DNA from: Actinomadura litoris
GTDB lineage: Bacteria > Actinomycetota > Actinomycetes > Streptosporangiales > Streptosporangiaceae
Assembly (NCBI RefSeq): GCF_009733595.1
Contig: NZ_WOFH01000002.1
Span: forward strand, 778,720-842,719
Direction of reading: 5' to 3'
DNA length: 64,000 nt
Below, piece by piece: positions 1 to 9,338 of the stretch (position 1 is its first letter; the number at the start of each line of letters is the position of its first letter). Below the pieces are notes generated by a model. That model worked only from the letters and a program-made list of their open reading frames with translations. It made no database searches and was not told where the DNA came from. Position numbers and translations under genes: made by a program.

Positions 1-296
1 GCGCCACCAGCAGCACGGTCGCGGGCGTCGCGAAGTCGCTCGGCCTGGTGCAGGTGCTGTGGAGCCTCGATCCGGGCGACCTGCGCGAGCGCGGCGCCGG
101 GAGGATCGCCGACCGGGTCGTCGAGCGGGCCCGGCCGGGCGCGGTCGTGGTGCTGCACGAGAACCACCGGCCGACGGCGGAGGCCGTCCCCGCCATCCTG
201 AAGCGGCTCGCCGCGAAGGGCTACACGTTCGTGACCGTCTCGGAGCTGATGGCGGGCCACACGGTGCAGCCCGGCGGCCAGTTCTCCGGCATGTGA
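1..296 (+). CDS. Polysaccharide deacetylase (NodB-type), C-terminal part, 5' end outside window
   Basis: The frame is open from the first bases and stops at a TGA ending at 296, so only about the last 97 residues are present. They fit the end of a carbohydrate-esterase-4 (NodB) domain: VLWSLDP, then a run like ADRVVERARPGAVVVLHE (the HDG/HE strand), then GYTFVTVSELM, which is typical of secreted deacetylases acting on peptidoglycan or other N-acetylated glycans. The metal-binding D and HxxxH motifs would lie upstream and cannot be checked. The gene converges on dnaE2 with a 30-bp gap. The family call is fairly secure; the substrate is not known. Confidence 0.8.
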   Translation, partial: ATSSTVAGVAKSLGLVQVLWSLDPGDLRERGAGRIADRVVERARPGAVVVLHENHRPTAEAVPAILKRLAAKGYTFVTVSELMAGHTVQPGGQFSGM

Positions 297-326
297 CCCG
301 GCCTACCCATGTTCCGCCGGCACGGG

Positions 327-3300
327 TCAGCGGAAGTCGCGGGAGCGGGAGCGGCCCGGCACCGGCAGCCGCCGCAGCCGTGTCGCGCGGACGTTGGCGA
401 CGCCGTCCGCCCGCTCCAGCCGCCCGCCGACCAGCAGCGCCTGCGCGTCCACGGCGAGGCCGCGGTGCCGCTGGAACACCGGCGGCGGGCACACGACGTT
501 GACGATGCCCGTCTCGTCCTCCAGCGTCATGAACACGATGCCGCCCGCCGTCGGCGGGCGCTGCCGGTGGGTGACGAGCCCGGCGACGAGGACGTTGGTC
601 TCGCCCGGGACGTCCGCGAGCCGCTCCGACGACAGCGCGCCGAGCTCGTCCAGCGCCGCGCGGACGTGCGCGACGGGATGGGTGTGCGAGACGCCCGTCG
701 CCCACAGGTCCGCGAGCGTCTCCTCGATCGGCGTCATCGCGGGCAGGCCGGGCGCGGCGGCGCCGGGTGTGACGCCCTCGATCCGGCCGGGCCCCGACCC
801 CGCCAGCGCCCCGGCGGCCCACAGCGCCTCCCGGCGCGTCACGCCGAGGCGGCCGAACGCCCCGGCGGTCGCCAGCGCCTCAAGCGCCGCCGCCGACACC
901 GGGACGCGCCGGGCCAGGTCCTCCATGCTCGCGTAGGGACGTCCCGCCGCGATGGCCTCGGCCGTCTCGGTGCCCAGGTTGCGGACCCCCTCCAGGCCGG
1001 CCCTGATCGCGGGCTGCGGTGCGGCGGGCGCGTGCGGGTGGGGGCTGTCGACCTCGACGGGCTCCTCCAGCGTCGGATGGACGCCGCTGGCGTTGACGTC
1101 CACGCCCCGGACCACCACCCCGTGCCGCCGCGCGTCCGCCAGCAGGCTCTGCGGGCTGTAGAACCCCATCGGCTGGTTGCGGACGAGCGCCGCCGTGAAC
1201 GCCGCCGGGAAGTGCCGCTTCAGCCAGGCGCTCGCGTACACCAGGTGCGCGAAGCTCTGCGCGTGCGACTCGGGGAACCCGAACCCGGTGAACCCCAGGA
1301 TCTTCTGGTAGACGTCCTCGGCGACGTCGGCGGGGATGCCGCGCGCGGCCATGCCGTCCAGCAGGCGGCGCCGGAGCCGCTCCACGCGCTCGGGCGCGCG
1401 TTTGGCGCCCATCGCCTGCCGGAGCTGGTCGGCCTCGGCGGGGGTGAACCCGGCGCAGTCCACGGCGAGCTGCATCATCTGCTCCTGGAACAGCGGGACG
1501 CCGAGGGTGCGCGACAGCGCGGGCTCCATCAGCGGGTGCGGGCACGTCGCGGGCTCCAGGCCCTTGCGGCGGCGCAGGTACGGGTGGACCGACCCGCCCT
1601 GGATCGGCCCGGGGCGGATCAGCGCGACCTCCACGACCAGGTCGTAGAACTCGCGGGGCCGCAGCCTCGGCAGCGTCGCCATCTGCGCCCGCGACTCGAC
1701 CTGGAACACCCCGACCGTGTCGGCGTCACTCAGCATCTCGTAGACCTGGGGGTCGTCCGGCGGGATCGACTGGAGGTCGTGGCGGGGCCCGTGGTGCTCG
1801 GCGACGAGGTCGAAGCAGTCGTGCAGCGCGGCGAGCATGCCGAGGCCGAGCAGGTCGAACTTGACGAGCCCGGCGGCGGCGCAGTCGTCCTTGTCCCACT
1901 GGAGGACGCTGCGCCCCGGCATCGTCGCCCACTCGATCGGGCAGATCTCCCCGACCGGGCGGTCGGCGATGACCATACCGCCGGAGTGGATGCCGAGGTG
2001 CCGGGGGAGCCGCAGCATCCGGCCCGCGAGGTCCATGACGGGCGCGGGCACGTCGGTCTCGGTGCCGACCGGGTCGCGCGGGTCGATGCCCTTGGACCAC
2101 GCGTCCTGCTGGCCGGGGGAGAAGCCGAGCGCGCGCGCCGCGTCCCGGACGGCCATCCGCGGCCGGTAGCTGATGACGTTCGCGACCTGCGCCGTGCACT
2201 CGCGCCCGTACTTGCGGTAGACGTACTGGATCGCCTCCTCGCGGCGGCGGTGCTCGATGTCGAGGTCGATGTCGGGCGGGCCGTCGCGGCCGGGGGACAG
2301 GAACCGCTCGAACAGCAGCCCGTGGTGCACCGCGTCCACGCCGGTGATGCCGAGCGCGTAGCAGACCGCCGAGTTCGCCGCCGACCCGCGCCCCTGGCAC
2401 AGGATGCGCTCCCGCCGGCAGAACTCGACGATGTCGTGGACGATCAGGAAGTAGCCGGGGAACCCGAGCTGCTCGATGACGTCCAGCTCCCGGGCGATCT
2501 GCGCGTACGCGCCCGGGACGCGCTCGGCCCCCGGCGTGCCGTAGCGGGCGAGCGCGCCCTCGGCGACCAGGTGCCGCAGCCAGCTCGCCTCGGTGTGCCC
2601 GTCCGGCACGGGCCAGTCGGGGAGCCGGGGCGCCATCACCTCGAACCGGAACGCGCACTCGGCGCCCAGCGCGACCGTCCGCTCGCGGACGCCGGGGAAG
2701 CGCGCCAGCCGCGCCGCCATCTCCGCGCCGTCGCGCAGGTGCGCGGTGCCGCCCGCCGGGAGCCAGCCGACCATGTCGTCCAGGCCGCGCCGGGAGCGGA
2801 CGGCGGCCATCGCCTGCGCCAGCCGCGCGTCCGGGCCCGGCGCGGCGAAGTGCACGTTGTTGGACGCGACGACGTCCACGCCCGCCCGTGCGGCGAGCGC
2901 GGCCAGGACGTCGTTGCGGTGGTCGTCGTCCGGCTGGTCGTGGTCGACCAGCTCGACGAACACGTTCTCCCGTCCGAACATCCCGGTCAGGCGGCGCAGC
3001 TCCCGTTCGGCTGCGTCCGGGCCCTCCGCCTCCAGCGCGGCCGGGACGTGGCCCTTGCGGCAGCCGGTCAGCACCGCCCACGTCCCGTCGTGGGCGGCGG
3101 CGAGCGCGTCCAGGTCGTAGACCGGGCGGCCCTTGCGCCCGCCCGCGAGCTGCGCCGCCGTGATCGCCGAGCAGAGCCGCGCGTAGCCGGACGCGCCGCG
3201 CGCCAGCACCAGCAGGTGCCGCCCCGCCGGGTCGGGCTCCCCGGCGCGCGGCCCCGGCAGGCCGAGGCCGAGCTCCGCGCCGAACACGGTGCCGATGCCC

Positions 3301-3608
3301 GCCTCGTCAGCGGCGCGCGCGAACTGCACCGCCCCGTACATGCCGTCGTGGTCGGTGATCGCCATGGTCTCGACGCCGAGCCGCGCCGCCTCGGCGACGA
3401 GCGTCTCGGGGTGGCTCGCGCCGTCGAGGAAGCTGAACGAGGAGTGGCAGTGCAGCTCGGCCCACGGCACGCTCCCCGGCGCCACCGGCGCCCCCGCCGC
3501 ACGGCGCGGGCCGGGCTCCGGCGCGGGCTCCGGCGGCGCCGCGGACGGGCGCCACGACAGCCGCTCCTCGAACTCCCGCCACGGCACCGGCGGGTTGTTC
3601 CACCCCAT
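327..3608 (-). CDS. dnaE2: Error-prone DNA polymerase III alpha subunit DnaE2
   Basis: 1093 aa, the usual DnaE2 length. The N-terminal PHP domain begins near residue 50 (ELHCHSSFSFLDG, His53 and His55) and includes TDHDGMYG. The polymerase core has the GRGSAANSAVCYALG block and the catalytic PDIDLDIE near residue 445. An OB-fold follows near the C-terminus, and the protein ends in SRDFR, a tail typical of DnaE2 rather than replicative DnaE1. In actinobacteria DnaE2 performs translesion synthesis with ImuA and ImuB and causes damage-induced mutagenesis. The ATG lies 9 nt after the imuB stop, so it is the last gene of imuA-imuB-dnaE2 and is presumably LexA-controlled. Confidence 0.96.
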   Translation of the reverse strand: MGWNNPPVPWREFEERLSWRPSAAPPEPAPEPGPRRAAGAPVAPGSVPWAELHCHSSFSFLDGASHPETLVAEAARLGVETMAITDHDGMYGAVQFARAADEAGIGTVFGAELGLGLPGPRAGEPDPAGRHLLVLARGASGYARLCSAITAAQLAGGRKGRPVYDLDALAAAHDGTWAVLTGCRKGHVPAALEAEGPDAAERELRRLTGMFGRENVFVELVDHDQPDDDHRNDVLAALAARAGVDVVASNNVHFAAPGPDARLAQAMAAVRSRRGLDDMVGWLPAGGTAHLRDGAEMAARLARFPGVRERTVALGAECAFRFEVMAPRLPDWPVPDGHTEASWLRHLVAEGALARYGTPGAERVPGAYAQIARELDVIEQLGFPGYFLIVHDIVEFCRRERILCQGRGSAANSAVCYALGITGVDAVHHGLLFERFLSPGRDGPPDIDLDIEHRRREEAIQYVYRKYGRECTAQVANVISYRPRMAVRDAARALGFSPGQQDAWSKGIDPRDPVGTETDVPAPVMDLAGRMLRLPRHLGIHSGGMVIADRPVGEICPIEWATMPGRSVLQWDKDDCAAAGLVKFDLLGLGMLAALHDCFDLVAEHHGPRHDLQSIPPDDPQVYEMLSDADTVGVFQVESRAQMATLPRLRPREFYDLVVEVALIRPGPIQGGSVHPYLRRRKGLEPATCPHPLMEPALSRTLGVPLFQEQMMQLAVDCAGFTPAEADQLRQAMGAKRAPERVERLRRRLLDGMAARGIPADVAEDVYQKILGFTGFGFPESHAQSFAHLVYASAWLKRHFPAAFTAALVRNQPMGFYSPQSLLADARRHGVVVRGVDVNASGVHPTLEEPVEVDSPHPHAPAAPQPAIRAGLEGVRNLGTETAEAIAAGRPYASMEDLARRVPVSAAALEALATAGAFGRLGVTRREALWAAGALAGSGPGRIEGVTPGAAAPGLPAMTPIEETLADLWATGVSHTHPVAHVRAALDELGALSSERLADVPGETNVLVAGLVTHRQRPPTAGGIVFMTLEDETGIVNVVCPPPVFQRHRGLAVDAQALLVGGRLERADGVANVRATRLRRLPVPGRSRSRDFR

Positions 3609-3617
3609 CAGAGCCCC

Positions 3618-5177
3618 TCAGTCATAGGACGCCTCCACATGCCAGCGGCCGCCCTCGACCGCGAGCAGGTAGGCGGCGCCGTCCTCGGTGACGACCTGGA
3701 ACCTGGCCAGCCGCCGCGACCGCGCCGGGTCCCACCAGCGCTCGTCGGCGGGCCACGGCCCGGTCCAGCCGGTCACCGCCGCCGTGCCGCCGCCGAACGC
3801 CAGCGCGGCGGGCGGCGCGGACACCGCGCAGCGCGCCGAGACCACGACCGGGCCCCCGGCGGCGTCCACGACCTCGGCGGACGCGGCGCGCGGCGGGACG
3901 GCGGCGGGCGCGGGCGCGCCCACCCGGCCCGGCCAGGGGCCGTCCGGGGCGCCCGCCGGGGGCAGGTCGCCGACCGGCACCCGCACGACCCGCTCGCCGG
4001 GGCCGCGCCCGCCCGCCAGCACCGGGCGGGTGATCCCGTGGTGGCCCAGCAGCGCCTGGACGCGGTCGGCGGCCCGCGCGACCCGGTCGGTGACCGCCGT
4101 CCCGCCCCACAGGCCCTCCTGCCGCCCCACGTCCGGGACGAGCTGGTCGGGCGCCAGCTCCAGCCACGTGACGCCGCCCCACACCGCCTCGTCCTCCGGC
4201 GGCGCCTCGACGCCGTCGGGGTCGGTGCCGGGCACCGGGCGCTCGCTCCGCCACGCCGAGAGCTGCCAGCGGACCCGCTCGGCCACCGCCAGCGCCGACA
4301 GCCGGCCGTCGTGCCGCCACAGCCGCCGCAGCACGTGCCCGTCGGCGAACCCGACCGAGGTCTCCAGCCGCACGCAGGTCAGCCCGCCCGCCGCGAGCCC
4401 CTCGTGCAGCTCGCCCGCCAGCCGCTTGGCCGCGAACACGACCTGTTCCGCGCGCGCGGCGGGCGGGTCGAGGTCCGCGCGGACCGACAGGTCGGGGACG
4501 CCGGGGACGGGCGCGGGAGGGCGCGGCTCCTCGCCCCGGGCCAGCCGGTGCGCGAGCGCGCCGTCCGCGCCGAACCGCCCCGCGACGTGCCCGGACGGCA
4601 GCGCCGCGAAGGCCCCGAGCGTCGCCACCCCGAGCCGCCGCAGCAGGTCCGCCAGCTCCGGGCGGTCGAGCACCGACAGCGGGTACGGGGCGAGGAACGC
4701 GGCCGCGCCGCCCTCGGGCACCACCACGCCGCCCTGCCCGGCGCGCGCCGCGAGTTCGGCGGCGAACAGCCCGTCGGCGACACCGGACCCGCAGTCGTAC
4801 CCGGCCTCCACCACCATGTCCTGGACGAGGACGCGCAGCGCCTCCTCGCCGCCGTAGAAGCGGGCGGGCCCCCGCGCCGGGATCGCGCACAGCCCCGGAC
4901 GCACCACCTCCACCCTCGGCGTCAGCTCCGCCACCGCCGCGACGACGGCCTCGAACAGCCGCCCCTCGGCGCCGGTGTCGCGCTCGCGGACGACCAGCTC
5001 CGGGCAGCGCCGCTGCGCGTCCCGCAGCCGCTGCCCGCGCCGCACGCCCTGCGCCCGCGCCGCCGCCGTGCACGCCTCCACCCGGCCCCGCGCGACGGCC
5101 GCGCCGGGCGTCGCCGCGTCCACCCCGGCCGCCGTCGCGGGCCAGTCCGGGCACCACACCACCAGCACGCGCGTCAC
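3618..5177 (-). CDS. imuB: ImuB, catalytically inactive Y-family polymerase-like protein
   Basis: 519 aa from a GTG that overlaps the imuA stop by four bases (GTGA). The start VTRVLVVWCPDWP matches ImuB proteins, and the Y-family palm, fingers and little-finger organisation is recognisable. The acidic catalytic residues of active Y-family polymerases are not seen at the expected N-terminal and palm positions, as known for ImuB. A likely beta-clamp-binding motif, RQEGLWG, lies past the middle and resembles the clamp motif of mycobacterial ImuB. The role known for the family is a hub linking DnaE2, ImuA and the sliding clamp. The C-terminal third is rich in Pro and Ala. Confidence 0.93.
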   Translation of the reverse strand: MTRVLVVWCPDWPATAAGVDAATPGAAVARGRVEACTAAARAQGVRRGQRLRDAQRRCPELVVRERDTGAEGRLFEAVVAAVAELTPRVEVVRPGLCAIPARGPARFYGGEEALRVLVQDMVVEAGYDCGSGVADGLFAAELAARAGQGGVVVPEGGAAAFLAPYPLSVLDRPELADLLRRLGVATLGAFAALPSGHVAGRFGADGALAHRLARGEEPRPPAPVPGVPDLSVRADLDPPAARAEQVVFAAKRLAGELHEGLAAGGLTCVRLETSVGFADGHVLRRLWRHDGRLSALAVAERVRWQLSAWRSERPVPGTDPDGVEAPPEDEAVWGGVTWLELAPDQLVPDVGRQEGLWGGTAVTDRVARAADRVQALLGHHGITRPVLAGGRGPGERVVRVPVGDLPPAGAPDGPWPGRVGAPAPAAVPPRAASAEVVDAAGGPVVVSARCAVSAPPAALAFGGGTAAVTGWTGPWPADERWWDPARSRRLARFQVVTEDGAAYLLAVEGGRWHVEASYD

Positions 5178-5911
5178 GCGATCTCCTCCCCGGCCACCGT
5201 GTGCACCGGCCCGCCCGCCGACACGGGCCCGCCCGCCGACACCGGGCCGCCCACCGGCTTCAGCGCGGGGACGGTCTCCGCCGGCGCGACCGCGCCGTCC
5301 GCGTCCGGGAACCACAGCCGGACGCGGCGCGCCGGCCCCGGCCCCTCCGCGACGACGTCGGCCAGGCGCCCGCGCAGCCGCCCGTGGCCGTCGCCGAGGC
5401 CGTGCCAGGCGACGTCCTCCAGCCGGAGCCGCAGCCGGGTCCCCGGCCAGGCGTCCGCGAAGGCGCCGGTCAGCGTCAGCACGCAGCCGTGCCTGCGGGC
5501 GAGCGCCGACAGCCGCCGGACGGCCGCCGCGCCGGGCCGCTCCGGGGGCCGCAGCAGGATCAGGCCGACCGCCTCGGCGAGCGCGGCCACCACGTCCGGC
5601 CAGCGGTCGCCGGGCTCGTCGACCAGCAGCAGCCGCTCGGGCGCCGCGCCCATCCCGGCGGCGGCGAGGACGCCGAACTCGGGCAGCCCGACGACGCCGC
5701 ACCAGCCGCCCGGCCCGTCCTCGCCCTCCGGCGCGGTGGCGCCCGCCGCGAGCGCCGCCCCGAGCGAGGCCGCGCCCAGGCCGGTCAGCCCCACCACCGA
5801 CCCCGGCCGCAGGACGCCGCCCGGGACCAGCGCCCGCAGCGCGGGCAGCACCGGCACGCCGGACCCCTCCGGCGCGCCGGCCGCGATCCCCCGTAGCGCC
5901 GCCTCCGGCAC
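5174..5911 (-). CDS. imuA: ImuA-type RecA-like accessory protein of the mutasome
   Basis: 245 aa. The GTG at 5911 was chosen because a GGAGG lies about 8 nt upstream; the open frame extends further but crosses the SOS box and promoter. The protein resembles the actinobacterial ImuA (ImuA') RecA-like fold, with VLRPGSVVGLTGLGAAS in place of a Walker A; the GKS/GKT is missing, so ATP binding is doubtful. The last 20 residues contain two near-perfect copies of GGPVSA encoded by an 18-nt tandem duplication. It is the first gene of imuA-imuB-dnaE2 and sits directly downstream of the LexA box. Known role: regulates and recruits DnaE2/ImuB at lesions. Confidence 0.88.
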   Translation of the reverse strand: MPEAALRGIAAGAPEGSGVPVLPALRALVPGGVLRPGSVVGLTGLGAASLGAALAAGATAPEGEDGPGGWCGVVGLPEFGVLAAAGMGAAPERLLLVDEPGDRWPDVVAALAEAVGLILLRPPERPGAAAVRRLSALARRHGCVLTLTGAFADAWPGTRLRLRLEDVAWHGLGDGHGRLRGRLADVVAEGPGPARRVRLWFPDADGAVAPAETVPALKPVGGPVSAGGPVSAGGPVHTVAGEEIA

Positions 5912-5944
5912 GGACGTCCCCCCCTCCGCTGCTCCGCACCAATT

Positions 5945-5960
5945 TCGAACACAGATTCGA
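5945..5960. promoter_or_regulatory. SOS box (LexA operator) upstream of imuA
   Basis: TCGAACacagATTCGA differs from the mycobacterial/actinobacterial LexA consensus TCGAAC-N4-GTTCGA at one base. It lies 34 bp upstream of the imuA GTG. On the minus strand a perfect -35 hexamer TTGACA (5970-5965) precedes it, with a weak -10 candidate CGAAAT 17 nt further on that overlaps the box, so bound LexA would block polymerase. Confidence 0.88.
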
Positions 5961-6044
5961 TCTGTGTCAAGTTCTCGCAGGTCAACCGGGGGAACGTGAC
6001 GACCCCCAAAGCCCGACGCCATCGGGCTTCGGGCGGATTTGCGG

Positions 6045-6050
6045 CAGAAT
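6045..6050 (+). promoter_or_regulatory. Candidate -10 element of mtnA, leaderless arrangement
   Basis: CAGAAT ends 8 bp before the mtnA ATG, which would put transcription initiation at or next to the start codon. No Shine-Dalgarno sequence is present, as expected for a leaderless mRNA. Confidence 0.45.
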
Positions 6051-6058
6051 GACCCGGC

Positions 6059-7096
6059 ATGGAGACCGAGCCGCCGGCGGTGGAGTGGACGGGCGACGGG
6101 CTGCGGCTGCTGGACCAGACCGTCCTGCCCGGCCGGGTGGAGTACGTCGTGGTCCGCGACGTCGGGACGCTCGTGGACGCGATCCGGCGGCTCGTGGTGC
6201 GCGGCGCGCCCGCGCTCGGCGTCGCGGGCGCGTTCGGGGTGGCGATCGCCCTGCGCGAGGCCGCCCGCGAGGGCTGGGACGCGGCCGCGCTGGAGGAGGC
6301 GGTCGCCCGGGTGCGGGAGGCCCGCCCCACGGCGGTGAACCTCGCGGCGGGCGTCGACCGCGTCCGCCCGCTCATGGGCGCGGGCGCCGAGACCGTCGCG
6401 GCCGAGGCCCAGGCGCTCCTGGACGAGGACGTGCGCGGCAACCGGGCGATCGGCGCGCTCGGCGCCGACTGGATCCTGCGCCGCCTCGGCGACCGGCCGC
6501 TGCGCGTGCTCACCCACTGCAACGCGGGCGCGCTCGCGACGGCGGGCTGGGGGACGGCGCTCGGCGTCGTCCGCGAACTGCACGCCCGGGGCCGCGTCGA
6601 GATGGTCTACGTGGACGAGACGCGCCCGCTCCTCCAGGGCTCCCGGCTGACCGCGTGGGAGCTGGCGCGGGCGGGCATCCCGTGCGCGGTCCAGCCCGAC
6701 GGCGCCGCGCCGAGCACGCTGCTGCGGGGCCTCGCCGACCTCGCGGTCATCGGCGCCGACCGGATCGCCGCCAACGGCGACACCGCCAACAAGATCGGCT
6801 CACTCGGGGTGGCGCTGGCCTGCGCGGCGGCGGGCGCGCCGCTGGTCGTCGCGGCGCCGTGGAGCACGGTCGACGCCGCGCTGCCCGACGGGCGGGGCGT
6901 CCCGATCGAGGAGCGCCCCGCCGCCGAGGTGCTGACCTGGAACGGCGAGCCCACCGCCCCGGCCGGCGTGGCCGCCCACAACCCCGCCTTCGACGTCACC
7001 CCCGCCCGCCTGGTGACCGCGCTGGTCACCGAGACGGGCGTCCTGGAGGTGTCGTCGGGGCGGACGCCGGGGGCGGCCCGCCCCGCTAGGGGGTGA
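6059..7096 (+). CDS. mtnA: S-methyl-5-thioribose-1-phosphate isomerase
   Basis: 345 aa. The eIF2B-like isomerase fold is evident from VVRGAPALGVAGAFG, the catalytic cysteine in LTHCNAGALATAG (near residue 154) and the catalytic aspartate in VIGADRIAANGD (near 233), followed by the NKIGS signature. It converts methylthioribose-1-phosphate to methylthioribulose-1-phosphate in the methionine salvage pathway in the cytoplasm. No other salvage gene is adjacent. It is divergent from imuA and overlaps the end of the convergent M28 peptidase gene by 11 bp. Confidence 0.95.
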   Translation: METEPPAVEWTGDGLRLLDQTVLPGRVEYVVVRDVGTLVDAIRRLVVRGAPALGVAGAFGVAIALREAAREGWDAAALEEAVARVREARPTAVNLAAGVDRVRPLMGAGAETVAAEAQALLDEDVRGNRAIGALGADWILRRLGDRPLRVLTHCNAGALATAGWGTALGVVRELHARGRVEMVYVDETRPLLQGSRLTAWELARAGIPCAVQPDGAAPSTLLRGLADLAVIGADRIAANGDTANKIGSLGVALACAAAGAPLVVAAPWSTVDAALPDGRGVPIEERPAAEVLTWNGEPTAPAGVAAHNPAFDVTPARLVTALVTETGVLEVSSGRTPGAARPARG

Positions 7097-9224
7097 GGGT
7101 GCGGGTCGCGGCGCGCAGGCTCGCGTTCAGGTGCCGCTCGTAGGCCCGCGCCGTGGCCGGGTCCTTGTCGACGAACAGCGCGTCGTACAGGGCGGGCAGC
7201 CGCTGCGTGGCGTAGCCGGTGTCGATGCCGGGCGCGTAGATCTGGTGCCGGTACCAGGGCCGTCCGGGCAGCCCCGCCGAGGTCAGCAGGTCGCGCTCGG
7301 CCTGCATGATCTTGGCGTTGAGGCGGCGGAACTCGGCCGTGTCACCCGCCCGCAGCGCCGCGTCCGCGCGGGCCTGCAACGCCTCGGCCGCCCGCTCCCA
7401 CGCCTTGGCCTGGTCGACGTCGCGGGAGACGTCCACGACGACCGTGCCGAGCCGCTTGCGCTGCTCGGCGGTGAAGTCGGCGAGGTACTGCGCGGTCTCC
7501 GTCGCGTACGGGCGGTACCCGAGCGGGACGACGTCGGCGTTGGCCAGCCGCAGCGTCGAGATCCCCACCAGCCGCGTCATCGCCGCGTGGTACTCCCACG
7601 TCGGGTCGCCGAAGTGCGACATCCAGTAGAAGTCGTCGCAGGAGCAGTGGTAGTTGCCCCCCGACCCCGTGGACGACGCGCCGAGGTCCAGCGCGGGCAC
7701 GCCGTAGCGCTGGAAGAACGCCTGGAAGTCCGAGCCGCCACCGATCCGGGAGATCGGCGTCCTGCCCTTGTTCTGCGCCTTCCACGCCTCGTAGAGCGTC
7801 CCGTCGGTGCCGGGCCAGCGCACCTCCTTGGACGCGTCCACCACGAACCCGTCCAGCGCGGGCGTCGCGGCCGGGCCGAAGTTCGAGCCGCCCGCGCCGT
7901 CCATGTTGACGTAGGCGACGGCGTTCCGCAGCCGCCCGGCGCGCTCCTCGGCGTACTCGGTGGAGCCGAACAGCCCGTACTCCTCGCCGTCCCACGTGGC
8001 GAGGACGATCGTCCGCTTCGGCCGCCAGCCCTGCTTCAGCAGCGTGCCGAGCGCCCGCCCGACCTGGACCACGTTCTCCGCGCCGGACAGGTTGTCGGAG
8101 CTGCCGTAGGTCCACGCGTCATGGTGCGCGCCGAGGATGACCTCCTGGTCGGGGCGCTCGCTGCCGGGGATGCGCACGGTCACGTCCCACAGCGGCCGGA
8201 CGCTGAACGTGTTCTTCAGATCCAGGTGGACCTGGGTTCCTCCAGGCCCGAACCGGTAGGGGAACTTCAGCCCGCCCTGCCACTCCTTCGGGACCTCCGG
8301 GCCCGTCAGCGCCTTCAACAGCGGCTCGGCGGCGCCGTAGGAGATCGGCATCGTCGGGACGAGGCCCTTCAGCATCGGCGCGTCGGCCGGGTCGATCCGG
8401 TGCGCGCCCTTCACCGCGGGCCAGCCCGGGGTCTGCGGGTCGCCCGCGGCGAGCTGGATCTGCGCGACGCTGCCGCGCTGGATGCCGTCCGCGGGGCGCC
8501 ACGGCCCCTCCGGGTACACCTTGCCCCGGGTGAACCCGTCGTCGGCCGGGTCGGAGTAGATCAGCACGCCCTTGGCGCCGTGCCGGGCGGCCTCGCGCGG
8601 CTTGATGCCGCGGAAGACCGACCCGTACCGGACGAGGACGATCTTGCCCTTGACCGAGACGCCCTTCTCGGCGAGCAGCGCGAAGTCCTCGGGCCGCCCG
8701 TAGTTGGCGTACACGACCTCGCCCCGCACGTCACCGGACGGCGACATGCCGTTGTGCCCGGGGATGACGTCCTCGAAGTGCTTCTGCCAGGGGCGCGCCT
8801 TCTCCTTCACCGGTAGCGAGACGCGCTGCGGCGCGGTCATCTCGACCTTGACCCGTTTGGGCATCGACAGGTACGCGTAGTAGGTCTTGACCTCGGGTTG
8901 CAGCCCGTAGGACTTGAGCCGCTTGACGATGCGCTGGACGCGCCGCCAGTCGCCGGTCGTGGTCGCGAGCCCGGGCTCGCTCGCCAGCTCGGCGTCCAGG
9001 TCCCGGGCCAGCGTCCCGGACGGGATGCCGCTCAGCAGCTTCTCGTACTGCCGCTCCCATCTGGCGTTCTTCTGGGTGAAGCCGGCGATCGGCTCGTCCC
9101 CGCCGGGCGGGGCCCCGCCCGGCGAGGCGGACGCGGGCGCGACGACCGCGCCGGCGAGGGTGACGGCGAATGTGACGAGCGGCGCGCAGAGCGCCGCGAG
9201 GGCCGGGGTTCGAGAGCGGAACAC
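7086..9224 (-). CDS. Secreted M28 family zinc aminopeptidase/carboxypeptidase (glutamate carboxypeptidase II-like)
   Basis: 712 aa. A Sec signal peptide covers about residues 1-35, ending ASASPGG. A PA domain with GKIVLVRYG follows, then the M28 catalytic domain with the metal-binding sites GAHHDAW (His near 363), SSDNLSG (Asp), the general-base pair WDGEEYG, NMDGAG (Asp) and a distal YHCSCDDFYWMSHFGDP segment that should supply the last His. The C-terminal 130 residues resemble the transferrin-receptor-like dimerisation domain. This PA-M28-dimerisation order is that of M28B enzymes such as human PSMA. Likely an extracellular peptidase; substrate unknown. Confidence 0.88.
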   Translation of the reverse strand: MFRSRTPALAALCAPLVTFAVTLAGAVVAPASASPGGAPPGGDEPIAGFTQKNARWERQYEKLLSGIPSGTLARDLDAELASEPGLATTTGDWRRVQRIVKRLKSYGLQPEVKTYYAYLSMPKRVKVEMTAPQRVSLPVKEKARPWQKHFEDVIPGHNGMSPSGDVRGEVVYANYGRPEDFALLAEKGVSVKGKIVLVRYGSVFRGIKPREAARHGAKGVLIYSDPADDGFTRGKVYPEGPWRPADGIQRGSVAQIQLAAGDPQTPGWPAVKGAHRIDPADAPMLKGLVPTMPISYGAAEPLLKALTGPEVPKEWQGGLKFPYRFGPGGTQVHLDLKNTFSVRPLWDVTVRIPGSERPDQEVILGAHHDAWTYGSSDNLSGAENVVQVGRALGTLLKQGWRPKRTIVLATWDGEEYGLFGSTEYAEERAGRLRNAVAYVNMDGAGGSNFGPAATPALDGFVVDASKEVRWPGTDGTLYEAWKAQNKGRTPISRIGGGSDFQAFFQRYGVPALDLGASSTGSGGNYHCSCDDFYWMSHFGDPTWEYHAAMTRLVGISTLRLANADVVPLGYRPYATETAQYLADFTAEQRKRLGTVVVDVSRDVDQAKAWERAAEALQARADAALRAGDTAEFRRLNAKIMQAERDLLTSAGLPGRPWYRHQIYAPGIDTGYATQRLPALYDALFVDKDPATARAYERHLNASLRAATRTLTP

Positions 9225-9338
9225 CAGCGTTACCTCCGGATGTTCGCGGGGACGGTGCGCCCGGAACGTACGTCGCGGATCGGCGAAGATCTAGATCAAC
9301 TGCCGGATCCGGCCACCGCCCGCGCGGGATCGGCCATC

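Noticed and set aside
309..5999. Very long open frame on the plus strand opposite dnaE2, imuB and imuA
   Set aside because: Composition is Arg/Pro/Ala/His shadow sequence with no recognisable domain, and it lies fully antisense to well-recognised genes. Similar antisense frames over the DUF4132, peptidase, TPR and terpene genes were dismissed for the same reason.
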